From: Marinilabiliaceae bacterium UBA5488
Lineage (GTDB): Bacteria; Bacteroidota; Bacteroidia; Bacteroidales; Marinilabiliaceae
Assembly: GCA_002427105.1 (NCBI GenBank)
Contig: DIPM01000022.1
Span: 1-33,522 of the forward strand
Direction of reading: 5' to 3'
DNA: 33,522 nt
Shown: in pieces, positions 1-8,126 of the stretch
Layout of the letters: the number at the start of each line of letters is the position of its first letter
Position numbering within the stretch: position 1 is the first letter of the stretch
The notes under the pieces: generated by a model
Databases searched by the model: none
The model's input: the letters and a program-made list of their open reading frames with translations, nothing else
What the model was told of the DNA's origin: nothing
Program-made: the position numbers and the translations under genes

Positions 1-326
1 GAATACTCAAAGTCTGCTAAAATCAGTTGGTTTGGGCTGTATTAGTGCATGCTTTCTGCGGGATGTTCTCATAATCCTTGCACTAAAGCGTTCTTATATA
101 ACTGTATTTGCCTGATTAATAGATGATAAACAGTTTTTCAGCAGACCCTAAATTAGTGTAATATAATAATCTGTGTTAATCTGTGGATAAAATCAATTAG
201 CCAATTAGTGGGTAATTCTGTGATAAAATCAATTAGTGGATATTCATACTGCACCCTGTCAGGGGTTGAGCTAAATGACATTAATTTGTGATTTACAATC
301 TTACATTTGTTGCAGGTAGCCGGCAC
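1..326. other. Gene-free left flank with short AT-rich direct repeats
   Basis: No convincing coding frame is seen. The stretch is AT-rich and lies downstream of the ald stop codon. It holds short repeated words: a 15-base word beginning gataaaatc occurs at 186-200 and 222-236, and the ten-base word aatctgtg(t/g)(t/a) is repeated in tandem at about 168-187. The word attagtg recurs several times. No open frame, tRNA-like fold or strong terminator hairpin could be made out; the only short GC stem is ccct/aggg near 254-264, too weak to call. Confidence 0.5.
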
Positions 327-1556
327 TTAATAGGCGGCAAGCAGCAGGCCTATATCTTTTGAGGGCAGGCCAAGGTTATTTCCTATATACTGATTGGTTA
401 GTATTCCCCTGTAAATATAGGTTCCATTGCTTACACCCATGTCTGTCTTGACTAGTTGATGAATGCCACCGGCATTTGCCATTTTTAGCAATAATGGCGC
501 AATTATATTGCTTAAAGCGATAGATGAAGTACGTGAAACCCGCGAAGCAACGTTTGGAGTCATATAGTGGATAACTCCTTTTTGATTTAGGTAAGGCTCA
601 TCCGGGTTGTGTGAAGCGGGAGGAAGGCTTTCAAAGCAGCGTCCATCTCCCACACTCAAATCTACAATTACGGAGCCGGGCTTCATCTTATTAACCTGAT
701 CAGTAGTGATATAAAAAATTGGTTCGCTATCAAAGTAGCGCAGGCTGGCTATGACCACATCTGCCGATTTTAGGGCTTTGGTGAGGACTTGCGGATGCAG
801 AATAGAGGTAAAAAGCCGCTGGCCGATGTTACGCTCAAGTTCCTTTAAGTTTTGGTAAGAGTTATCAAAAATTTTAATCTGGCAGCCTAAGCCCATCGCG
901 GCACGGGCAGCAAACTCGCCTGCAGTGCCTGCTCCAATTATTACAACTTCGGCCGGAGAAACTCCTGTAATTCCTCCCAGGAGCACTCCCTTGCCGCCAT
1001 GAGCCTTGCTAAGTAGCTCTGATGCGATGGAAATAGCAGTATAGCCTTCGATTTCACTCATGCTACGCACGACAGGGTAGCAACCGGCATCATCCCGCAT
1101 AAATTCATAAGCTACAGCATTTATGCGTTTATTCATCATTTTGGTGATAGATTCACGCGTTTGCTTTGGAAAATGAAGGTAGGAGAGAAGCATTTGGTTT
1201 GGCGACATCAGCTCTACTTCGCTTTCTGATGGAGGAGATATTTTGAGTATAATATGGCTTTTATAGACCTCTTCTTTGCTTTGGGCGATTATGGCTCCTG
1301 CCTCAGAAAAATCTTTATCAAAATAGTTAGCCTTCTGTCCGGCGCCTGTTTCTATTATTACGTTATGGCCATTTTCCACAAGGAGTTCAACACCTTGTGG
1401 AGTAAGTGATATACGATTTTCAGACTTTTCGCTGTCGTTGGGCAGGCCAATTGTAAGTGCGCGCTGTTTGCGGGCGGTCTCAAGCATTTCCTCACGCGGT
1501 GTGTGCTGTGACTGTCTTATAGCAAAATAGGACGCTTGTTTTTCAATTTCGGCCAT
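327..1556 (-). CDS. ald: Alanine dehydrogenase, Bacteroidetes type
   Basis: Predicted cytosolic NAD-dependent alanine dehydrogenase, interconverting L-alanine and pyruvate plus ammonia. The protein is 409 aa from the ATG at 1556; a TTG two codons upstream also stays open, but the ATG is preferred. The N-terminal catalytic half carries an RISLTP block of the AlaDH/PNT family and a YLHFPKQ segment where the family has its catalytic histidine. The middle has the Rossmann dinucleotide motif GAGTAGEFAARAA at roughly residues 205-225. The length is some 35-40 residues above the classical 370 aa enzyme because of an N-terminal extension, which I believe is usual in Bacteroidetes homologues. It is the last gene of the porW-porX-tsaE-ald run, 79-85 bp after tsaE. 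A related transhydrogenase alpha-subunit function is less likely, because no beta-subunit gene is adjacent. Confidence 0.88.
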   Translation of the reverse strand: MAEIEKQASYFAIRQSQHTPREEMLETARKQRALTIGLPNDSEKSENRISLTPQGVELLVENGHNVIIETGAGQKANYFDKDFSEAGAIIAQSKEEVYKSHIILKISPPSESEVELMSPNQMLLSYLHFPKQTRESITKMMNKRINAVAYEFMRDDAGCYPVVRSMSEIEGYTAISIASELLSKAHGGKGVLLGGITGVSPAEVVIIGAGTAGEFAARAAMGLGCQIKIFDNSYQNLKELERNIGQRLFTSILHPQVLTKALKSADVVIASLRYFDSEPIFYITTDQVNKMKPGSVIVDLSVGDGRCFESLPPASHNPDEPYLNQKGVIHYMTPNVASRVSRTSSIALSNIIAPLLLKMANAGGIHQLVKTDMGVSNGTYIYRGILTNQYIGNNLGLPSKDIGLLLAAY

Positions 1557-1587
1557 GGACAAAATGATTTTTCAGTCTCCGAATATA

Positions 1588-1595
1588 CAAATATA
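1588..1595 (-). promoter_or_regulatory. Possible internal promoter -7 element before ald
   Basis: Read on the minus strand this is TATATTTG, an exact match to the Bacteroidetes -7 consensus TAnnTTTG, about 30 bp before the ald start. No good TTG is found at the expected -33 distance, so it may simply be AT-rich chance. It would let ald be expressed independently of the upstream T9SS genes. Confidence 0.33.
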
Positions 1596-1641
1596 TTGAG
1601 AAATTCTTTTAATAAAGCGACAGAATATCTGATTCAGATGC

Positions 1642-2073
1642 TCAGGGGAGGTTGGAACTTACTGAAATACTGCGCGAACCCCCAGCCATCTCCTCAATAT
1701 GCACGTTAAGCCTGTTTTCGGGGATAAAGCCGGCGACTTTCTCCGGCCATTCAATCAGGCATATTTCCCCACTGTAAAAATATTCATCTGCACCAATGCC
1801 ATACAACTCTTCAGGCTCTTTCATACGATAGAAATCGAAGTGAAATACAGGGCTGCCGTTGCCAAGGCGATATTCGTTGATTATGGCAAAAGAAGGACTA
1901 CTTACTGTGTCGGTTACTCCCAGCTGCTTACAAAGAATTTTGATAAATGTGGTTTTTCCAACTCCCATATTACCATAGAAAGCAGCAATTGGAGTGGAAC
2001 GCAACATCGCTGCGAGCGATGTTGCGGCAGGAATCATATCTTGCGGCGTTTTAGCTGTAAACTGCATTTGCAA
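1642..2073 (-). CDS. tsaE: tRNA threonylcarbamoyladenosine biosynthesis ATPase TsaE
   Basis: TsaE (YjeE) is the small ATPase that works with TsaB and TsaD to make the t6A modification at position 37 of ANN-decoding tRNAs. The 143 aa length is normal for the family. The P-loop GNMGVGKTT lies at residues 34-42, followed by the SSPSFAIINEY block and the FHFDFYRM and LIEWPEK blocks that mark the family. An in-frame second ATG two codons in is an alternative start. The stop codon of porX lies 30 bp upstream, so the gene is almost surely co-transcribed with porX. No other t6A genes are in the window. Confidence 0.93.
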   Translation of the reverse strand: MQMQFTAKTPQDMIPAATSLAAMLRSTPIAAFYGNMGVGKTTFIKILCKQLGVTDTVSSPSFAIINEYRLGNGSPVFHFDFYRMKEPEELYGIGADEYFYSGEICLIEWPEKVAGFIPENRLNVHIEEMAGGSRSISVSSNLP

Positions 2074-2103
2074 AGACTTTGTTAAGCAAAGTGGACTGTA
2101 AAG

Positions 2104-3660
2104 TTAGCGTTTTGCTTCTAAAACAGCAAAGGGAATCATCATCTCCTCCATTGAAATCCCGCCGTGTTGAAAGGTGTCTTTGTAATAGTTTACGTAGTAG
2201 TTGTAGTTGTTGGGATAAGCAAAGAAATCATCCCCAGTAGCAAAAATATAGGAAGTTGAAACATTGGGTCGGGGCAGGAACAGCAGCTCAGGTTTTCTGA
2301 CTTCAAATACAGACTTTGCATCATAGGCAAGATTTTTACCTTGCTTAAAGCGCAAATTGGTGTTGGTGTTACGGTCGCCCACCACTTTTATGGGATTTTG
2401 TACCCTTATTGTTCCGTGGTCGGTGGTGATTATTACGTTCACATCATCCCGGGAAAGACGTTTAAGTAAGTCGAAAAGCGGGGAGTGATTGAACCATGAT
2501 CGGGTAAGAGATCTATAAGATGATTCGTCGGAAATCAGCTCACGTATCATTTTCATTTCGGTGCGCGCGTGCGAAAGCATATCAATAAAGTTGACTACAA
2601 CTACCGACAGGTCGTTGTCTTTCATGCGGTTGTAGTTGTCAAGGAGCTTTCGGCCTGATTCAGCGTCGTTAATTTTTTGATAGTTCACCTTAAATTGCTC
2701 ATGTACGCGCGAGAAATAGTCGTTAATAAGTTCCTCCTCAAATTGGTTTTTGCTTCCTTCATCGTCATCCTCAACCCAAAGCCCGGGGCGTATTTTGGCA
2801 ATATTGGAGGGCATCATTCCTGCGAATATTGCATTTCGTGCATATTGAGTAGCAGTCGGGAGGATGCTGAAATAAAGCTCGTCTTCACGGATATTGAAAA
2901 GCGGTACTACTTCTCTTTTAATAACTTCCCACTGATCTAGTCTGAAGTTGTCGATTACTATCATCACCACGGGTTTCTTTTCCTTGAGCAAAGGCACTAC
3001 CTTATGCTTCATTATGGTGTGTGACATAAGAGGGGCTTCTTCGTCGCTAAGCCAATCTGCATAATTCTCCTTTATAAATCTGGAAAACTGGTTGTTGGCT
3101 TCAGTCTTTTGCATTAGCAGAACCTCGTTCATAGGGCTGTCGGCATCCTGCAATTCCAACTCCCAAAAAACAATTTGTCTGTAAACATCGTACCATTCGC
3201 TGTACGACAGCCGGTCATTAAGCCTGAGACCTATTTGTGAGAATACTGACTGATAGTCGGTAGTAGCTTTTTTTGTTATGAGAGATTGGCGTCCCAGTAT
3301 TTTCTTTAGCGATGAAAGCACCTGCTTAGGGTTAACCGGTTTGATAAGATAATCGGCGATTTTACTGCCTATGGCCTGATCCATTATTTCCTCTTCTTCA
3401 CTCTTGGTAACCATAACAATCGGCAGGGAAGGCTGTAGTTCTTTTATTCTCATCAGGGTCTCAAGTCCGCTCAGACCCGGCATATTTTCATCAAGGAATA
3501 CAAGGCTGTATGATTGTTTCGATAAGATCGCGATAGCATCCTTGCCATTCGTTGCAGTATCGACCTGAAATCCCTTCTCGTTAAGAAAGAAGATATGAGG
3601 CTTAAGGTGTTCAATTTCATCATCAACCCAAAGGAGACGGTAAAGCTGAGAATTTTCCAT
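2104..3660 (-). CDS. porX: PorX: T9SS response regulator with PglZ/alkaline-phosphatase-type effector domain
   Basis: This is a 518 aa two-domain regulator. Residues about 6-120 form a receiver domain with the acidic pair D13/D14, the phospho-acceptor D57 in LVFLDENMPG, T85 and K107, so all canonical receiver positions are kept. The rest is a PglZ-type alkaline-phosphatase-superfamily domain: a first metal aspartate in VVMIVIDNFRLDQW, a threonine nucleophile candidate in TATQYARNAIF, and a metal site in ITTDHGT. In Porphyromonas and Flavobacterium PorX is phosphorylated by the histidine kinase PorY, has phosphodiesterase activity and works with the ECF factor SigP to control T9SS genes; that role is inferred here. 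It lies 59 bp downstream of porW and 30 bp upstream of tsaE. No porY or sigP is present in the window. Confidence 0.93.
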   Translation of the reverse strand: MENSQLYRLLWVDDEIEHLKPHIFFLNEKGFQVDTATNGKDAIAILSKQSYSLVFLDENMPGLSGLETLMRIKELQPSLPIVMVTKSEEEEIMDQAIGSKIADYLIKPVNPKQVLSSLKKILGRQSLITKKATTDYQSVFSQIGLRLNDRLSYSEWYDVYRQIVFWELELQDADSPMNEVLLMQKTEANNQFSRFIKENYADWLSDEEAPLMSHTIMKHKVVPLLKEKKPVVMIVIDNFRLDQWEVIKREVVPLFNIREDELYFSILPTATQYARNAIFAGMMPSNIAKIRPGLWVEDDDEGSKNQFEEELINDYFSRVHEQFKVNYQKINDAESGRKLLDNYNRMKDNDLSVVVVNFIDMLSHARTEMKMIRELISDESSYRSLTRSWFNHSPLFDLLKRLSRDDVNVIITTDHGTIRVQNPIKVVGDRNTNTNLRFKQGKNLAYDAKSVFEVRKPELLFLPRPNVSTSYIFATGDDFFAYPNNYNYYVNYYKDTFQHGGISMEEMMIPFAVLEAKR

Positions 3661-3719
3661 ATTAAATTAATTACATATTTATGCTATCATCCAAACCGGG
3701 GTTGTTCAGTTTTGGGGCA

Positions 3720-6700
3720 TTATGGGGCTGTTGAAGTTTCAAATTCAACAAATTTTTCTATACTTTGCATCTCCTCAATCAGTTTGAAATTATCGGGAGA
3801 TACGGCAGCTTTGTACCATGAGTCTCCTTTAAGCTGATTGTTCCAGTAAGGAATGTCACTCAAGGAGCTGATAAAATCAGAGGCGTCTTCCTTGCTGTCA
3901 AAGCGTTCTACTACTATAACACTTCTGCCATCATTGAGTTTCACGGTTTTGTTGCTAACCTTCAAATTGTACATATTTAAAGCATGGCTGGACAAAAAGC
4001 CTGAAATGCGACCCGTCTGTATGTTGGCCGGGACAACAACCATAGCCAGATGAATTCCGTCGGAGGCTTTAAACCCGGAGGCTTCAGGGGCAACAGTCTG
4101 CTTATTCTGTTCTTCAAGATTCTCGTAAGTCAAGTCAATAATTATGCCACCTGCTCCTGCAAGATAGTTTTGAGAGAAGAAGGTACGATAAGCGTCGAAA
4201 TCACCTGTTCTAGTAAGAGCATTGAGATTGGCCTTGGAGCCGGCCATCAGCATAGGCTGCACTAAATTGTCAACCTGCAAAAGGCCGGTGTTTGAACGAA
4301 GAGCATAGAAGTAATCCATTACTTCTCGACCGTTTTTGAAAGGGCCTATCGTTACAATTCTTTTGCCATCGGGAGCTGAATGCGATTCAAGTTCATAGTC
4401 AGCCAGCAGGAAGCGTTTAAAGTTATAATCTGCCAGTTTGAAAATCAGACGGTTGATATCTGCTTCGCTGTTAACCACCAGGAAGATACTATGAACCTCA
4501 TTCGGCTCAAACAGATAGAGTGAGCCTTGCTCGTCGGGGCTTGCATAGTCTGCACTTTCAGTGTTTTCACCCGCAAGAGCCCTGTCGGCAATGTTAACGG
4601 GACCTATGGCCGGCAGCAGGCCTTCGTCAAGCATTCCGAGCCATTGTATGGCCATTTTTCCTTCAGGCGAGTTTGAATGTTCGTTGGAGAGCGTTTGCAG
4701 TTGTGCAACAAACCCGGTTTTATTACCCAGTTTGCCATAGCTAACAGCAGATAATAACAAGGCATTACGGCTAAGCTCAACATTATCACTTTGTGTAATT
4801 ATGATATCGGTCTGTCGCAAAGCTTCATTGAAGCGATTGCTTTTGTATGCGCTGTATGCATCTTCGTATTTCTGCTGAAGTTCCTTTTTTGCCTTGATTA
4901 AGTTAGCCGCGTGTTCGGGGTCACTTACAAAGGGGGCATAATATCCCTCCGGGAAACGATTCAGCAACAAGGCTTTCATCGTTTCGCTGCCCGCCTTGTC
5001 ATCTTCCTCTTTATAAGCCCTGTAGCTCCAGAATATGGCTTGTTCTGCCAGTTCATGATCAGGATATTCCTCTAACAATGCTGAAAACAAGAGCTTTGCT
5101 TTTTCCGGCTGTTTAAAATAATCCAGGAACACCATAGCAGCATCAAAGTAGGCTTCTCCTTTTAGCTTATGAGAGGCACTAAGTTGTTCTTCGCTTTTTG
5201 GGATTGCCGCCATCAACTCTTCTTTGGAAGGCAGTTCAATAAGGCTGCGTTTACCAGCTTTTTCCTCGGGCATATCGATGGCCTCAAAGAGCTTTTCGCC
5301 CGGTTCGCCCGGCATAGGAGGCGGCTGTGGAGAGTCTTCTGCCGTCTGTAAGCTTTTGTTGGAACGTCGCCAGTTGTCTTCTGAAGCCCTTCGTCCCCAT
5401 CTCCTTTCAAATTCCATCTTACCCAGGCTTACAGTCGCCGGATTGTAAAAGTACCATCCCCCTTGCGTATCAGCAGTCCTCCCCGGTAGATTTGAAAAGC
5501 CCGGGTTAAACATGGGGTCGTAGTTAGCCATACGCCCGGGAGTGGCGCCTGCTATTTGTCTGTTGAGCTGAGCCTGACGCTCAGCTTCTATCATGGCATC
5601 AAGAAATGCGTCAAGTTCGGCTTCGGGCAGGGCGGCAAGCCTCTGCAGACTGTCTTCGCGCTGAATAGTCGTAAAGTGTTCAGAAAGGTCCGCCAGGCCT
5701 TTGTGCCGGAATTTTACGCGGTCATAACGGCTGTCATTTTGCGGCATAAGTGTTAAAGTGCTATCGTAATAGGCATACGAAGCGGGATAGTCGGGTTGCT
5801 CGAAGTATATTGAAGCCATTTCGATATAGGTCTCGGCCAGCAGCTCGCGGTTTCCCATATTATATCCCGCGGCCAGTTTCAGGTTAGTAAGAGCCTGCAA
5901 GCTGTCACCTTCTTGCAGATATGATTTAGCCACAGCCATATAAATAAGGTCACGGTACTCCTGGTTTTTATACTGAGCGGCAAATTTAATCAGCTCTCTT
6001 CGTGTCTCGTCGTAGTTCGTGTTTAATCGGCTGCCTATGAGCAGCATATTTACTCTGGCAGTGAGCTCCATCTGGTATTCCGGTGATGAGCGTATAACCC
6101 GCTCATAGCTAGCGTTAGCGTTTTCGAGCTGAGCTGCATTTTCATAAAGCTGGGCTAAAATAAAATTTCTGCGTGACTTATCCCACTTGTTATTACTGCC
6201 CGAAGCTGCTGCAATCATAAAGGGAATAGCGCTATTATATTGTCCTGTTTTAATAAGATAATCTGCAAAAGTAGCCATATATTCAGGGTATAGCTTCGCG
6301 GGAGCTTTCCCAAGTCCATCATAACGTTCGAGTAGTATAAGGGCATTTTCATAATCGCCCATTTCAACGCGCGTTTTAGCCATCCATATCAGGGCTTCAA
6401 ATTGAGCTGCTTTGCCCGGAAATTCCCTGAAGGCATATTCCAGAGCAGTTAAAGCATCAAAAAACTCATGATTATACAGGTGTGCCTTCCCGATAAGAAT
6501 GTAGGCATCATCAACGACCCTGTTATACTCTCTTTGGTTATAAAAGGCCATTTGTCGCGGATTATCCCGGTCGGGACGGCCTTTTGGACGTACGGTTATG
6601 CTCTTTTTTTGAATAAGCTTCAGTCCTTTTTCAATGGCTCTATCCATTTCACCTTTAACGGCACCGGCCTTATCTTCGCCGGAGTATGGGAATAGGGGCA

Positions 6701-6896
6701 AAATAGCGGTAAAATTATCAACATGAGTCTGTTTAAGCTGATTTTCTCCTCGCATGAAGCTCTGCTCACCGTTAAACAGGATATTATATTTGGCTGTTAA
6801 AGTATTGTGGTTTCTTGACAGCCAGGTGTTTTTCTGGGTTGAGCATGAACCGAGCCAAATAAGGGCCGAAATTATGAGTAGTCTTCTGATATGCAT
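3720..6896 (-). CDS. porW: PorW/SprE: T9SS-associated tetratricopeptide lipoprotein
   Basis: Essential T9SS accessory lipoprotein in characterised Bacteroidetes (PorW in Porphyromonas, SprE in Flavobacterium), thought to link the SprA translocon to the motor/ring parts. The 1058 aa product starts with a lipoprotein signal, lipobox LGSC with Cys18, then the family-typical segment LTAKYNILFNGEQSFMRG. TPR-like helical repeats fill roughly residues 130-400. The middle (about 430-560) is low-complexity and charged with many prolines, followed by more TPR-like helices and a C-terminal part with beta-rich blocks such as RSVIVVERF. It is longer than the homologues I know of (roughly 600-900 aa), mainly in the middle and C-terminal regions. 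It heads the run into porX, tsaE and ald. The start at 6896 gives a complete signal peptide. Confidence 0.88.
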   Translation of the reverse strand: MHIRRLLIISALIWLGSCSTQKNTWLSRNHNTLTAKYNILFNGEQSFMRGENQLKQTHVDNFTAILPLFPYSGEDKAGAVKGEMDRAIEKGLKLIQKKSITVRPKGRPDRDNPRQMAFYNQREYNRVVDDAYILIGKAHLYNHEFFDALTALEYAFREFPGKAAQFEALIWMAKTRVEMGDYENALILLERYDGLGKAPAKLYPEYMATFADYLIKTGQYNSAIPFMIAAASGSNNKWDKSRRNFILAQLYENAAQLENANASYERVIRSSPEYQMELTARVNMLLIGSRLNTNYDETRRELIKFAAQYKNQEYRDLIYMAVAKSYLQEGDSLQALTNLKLAAGYNMGNRELLAETYIEMASIYFEQPDYPASYAYYDSTLTLMPQNDSRYDRVKFRHKGLADLSEHFTTIQREDSLQRLAALPEAELDAFLDAMIEAERQAQLNRQIAGATPGRMANYDPMFNPGFSNLPGRTADTQGGWYFYNPATVSLGKMEFERRWGRRASEDNWRRSNKSLQTAEDSPQPPPMPGEPGEKLFEAIDMPEEKAGKRSLIELPSKEELMAAIPKSEEQLSASHKLKGEAYFDAAMVFLDYFKQPEKAKLLFSALLEEYPDHELAEQAIFWSYRAYKEEDDKAGSETMKALLLNRFPEGYYAPFVSDPEHAANLIKAKKELQQKYEDAYSAYKSNRFNEALRQTDIIITQSDNVELSRNALLLSAVSYGKLGNKTGFVAQLQTLSNEHSNSPEGKMAIQWLGMLDEGLLPAIGPVNIADRALAGENTESADYASPDEQGSLYLFEPNEVHSIFLVVNSEADINRLIFKLADYNFKRFLLADYELESHSAPDGKRIVTIGPFKNGREVMDYFYALRSNTGLLQVDNLVQPMLMAGSKANLNALTRTGDFDAYRTFFSQNYLAGAGGIIIDLTYENLEEQNKQTVAPEASGFKASDGIHLAMVVVPANIQTGRISGFLSSHALNMYNLKVSNKTVKLNDGRSVIVVERFDSKEDASDFISSLSDIPYWNNQLKGDSWYKAAVSPDNFKLIEEMQSIEKFVEFETSTAP

Positions 6897-7105
6897 TAGC
6901 TGATTGACAACAATTCAATAGTAAAACAAAGAATTAGGCTATTTATTTTGTATTCGCGTAAATATAATTGAATTCCCTCATAATGTGTAATTGAGCCCTG
7001 TAATAATCATGAAGCAACTTCGTCCTATTATAATATTTTAATTTACCTTTATTCGGATTTAGCTTCAAATGGAAGGAGCTGGTGACTATTTTGCCGGAGG
7101 TAGAT
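6897..7105. promoter_or_regulatory. Divergent intergenic region between porW and the enhancer-binding-protein homologue
   Basis: About 200 bp that must hold the promoters of both divergent genes. On the minus strand, TATATTTA at 6966-6959 is one base off the -7 consensus, with only a TTA near -33. On the plus strand, TACCTTTA at 7044-7051 is one base off, with no good TTG upstream. No sigma-54 type TGGC-N8-TTGC element is visible on either strand. GGAGG at 7096-7100 is five bases ahead of the ATG at 7106 and supports that start. Confidence 0.35.
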
Positions 7106-8056
7106 ATGCAGGATAATTATCATGAATTGAGCAAGATTGCCGGTGAGAGCCTTAGTATGAAAAAGACTCTTACATTGGTTGATAGGGCTGCTAAGATGCA
7201 CAATGTTAATGTGTTGATTAGTGGGGAGGAAGGAACGGGCAAAAGCCTGATTGCTAAAACAATACATTTTGCATCGGTGCGCTGTTCTTCGCCCTTTGTA
7301 ACTATTAGCATGAGTGCTTTTCCAAATGATTTGCTTGAAAGCGAGCTGTTTGGGTATGAGAAATATGCCTTTGAAGATGCCGGAATTGCCCGCACAGGCA
7401 AGATAGCAGAGGCTGAAAAGGGAACATTGTTTATTGAAAACATTGAATTGATGCCTGCCGAGTTGCAATATTCCTTCTTTCAATTTCTGTCGTCAGGCTC
7501 GTTTGTGCGGGTAGGGAGACTAAGCAGGCAAAAGCTTGATGTAAGGGTGATTTGCTCATCTACTGTTGATTTGGCAGAAGAGGTGCGTGCAAAACGTTTT
7601 CGGGAGGATCTTTATTTCCGCTTGATGGTTATGCCCATACATTTACCATCGTTGAAGGAAAGGCAAAAGGATATAGTTTTTTTAGCTGATAGTTTTCTTG
7701 ACGATTTCTGTAAAACAAATAGTCTTGAAAGGATGGAGCTGAGCGCTCCGGCTAAGCGAAAGATGTTGAGCTATTCCTTTCCGGGTAATGTGAGGGAGTT
7801 AAAGGCAGTTGTTGAGTTGGCCGCTGTGCTAACCAACAGCAGGCTGATTGAAGATGAGCATATTTTCTTTAACGGGCAGCGCATAGTTTCCGAGTTGCTT
7901 AGCGAAGAGCTTACTTTAAAGCAGTATAACGAGAGGATTATCAGGCATTATATGGAAAAGTACAGGAATGTTGTGCTTGTGGCTGAGAAGCTTGATATAG
8001 GGAAATCGACTATTTATAATCTACTAAAAAAGTGGAAGGAAGACGAGACTCCTTGA
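7106..8056 (+). CDS. Bacterial enhancer-binding protein homologue (sigma-54 activator family) with degenerate GAFTGA and Walker B
   Basis: A solo AAA+ plus helix-turn-helix regulator of 316 aa, about the size of PspF, with no receiver or sensor domain. From the ATG at 7106 (GGAGG at 7096-7100), the Walker A motif GEEGTGKS is at residues 40-47, the region around LLESELFGYEK at 76-86, and the REDLYFRL and PGNVREL motifs follow. A Fis-type HTH ends the protein (VAEKLDIGKSTIYNLLKKW). Two functional motifs are altered. The GAFTGA loop that contacts sigma-54 reads YAFEDA (87-92), and the Walker B LFLDEI reads LFIENI (108-113), losing both acidic positions in their usual form. A GTG at 7082, with GGAAGGAG just ahead, is an alternative start adding eight residues. 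It is divergent from porW and may not be a true sigma-54 activator. Confidence 0.85.
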   Translation: MQDNYHELSKIAGESLSMKKTLTLVDRAAKMHNVNVLISGEEGTGKSLIAKTIHFASVRCSSPFVTISMSAFPNDLLESELFGYEKYAFEDAGIARTGKIAEAEKGTLFIENIELMPAELQYSFFQFLSSGSFVRVGRLSRQKLDVRVICSSTVDLAEEVRAKRFREDLYFRLMVMPIHLPSLKERQKDIVFLADSFLDDFCKTNSLERMELSAPAKRKMLSYSFPGNVRELKAVVELAAVLTNSRLIEDEHIFFNGQRIVSELLSEELTLKQYNERIIRHYMEKYRNVVLVAEKLDIGKSTIYNLLKKWKEDETP

Positions 8057-8066
8057 TTTTATCATA

Positions 8067-8098
8067 TCCCGTGTCATTACTAAAAATGATGAACGGGA
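8067..8098. terminator. Possible bidirectional hairpin between convergent genes
   Basis: An imperfect hairpin: tcccgt at 8067-8072 pairs with acggga at 8093-8098, and tcatt at 8074-8078 pairs with aatga at 8085-8089, with an uneven internal loop. It lies just after the stop of the plus-strand regulator and before the end of the minus-strand gene at 8127. No strong T-run follows on either strand, so intrinsic termination is uncertain. Confidence 0.3.
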
Positions 8099-8126
8099 AA
8101 TCACTGAGACCCGGTTTTGGTGTAGT

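Noticed and set aside
168..236. CRISPR-like repeats in the left flank
   Set aside because: Only two copies of a 15-base word, overlapping spacing, no consistent spacers and no cas genes nearby.
1699..2085. Plus-strand open frame of 128 codons
   Set aside because: Antisense to tsaE, which has clear P-loop and family motifs.
6897..7105. Sigma-54 promoter (TGGC-N8-TTGC) between porW and the regulator
   Set aside because: No such spacing of GG and GC was found on either strand.
7049..7483. Minus-strand open frame of 144 codons opposite the regulator
   Set aside because: Lies antisense to a gene with strong AAA+ motifs, has no family resemblance and no promoter; its composition is that of a reverse-frame shadow.
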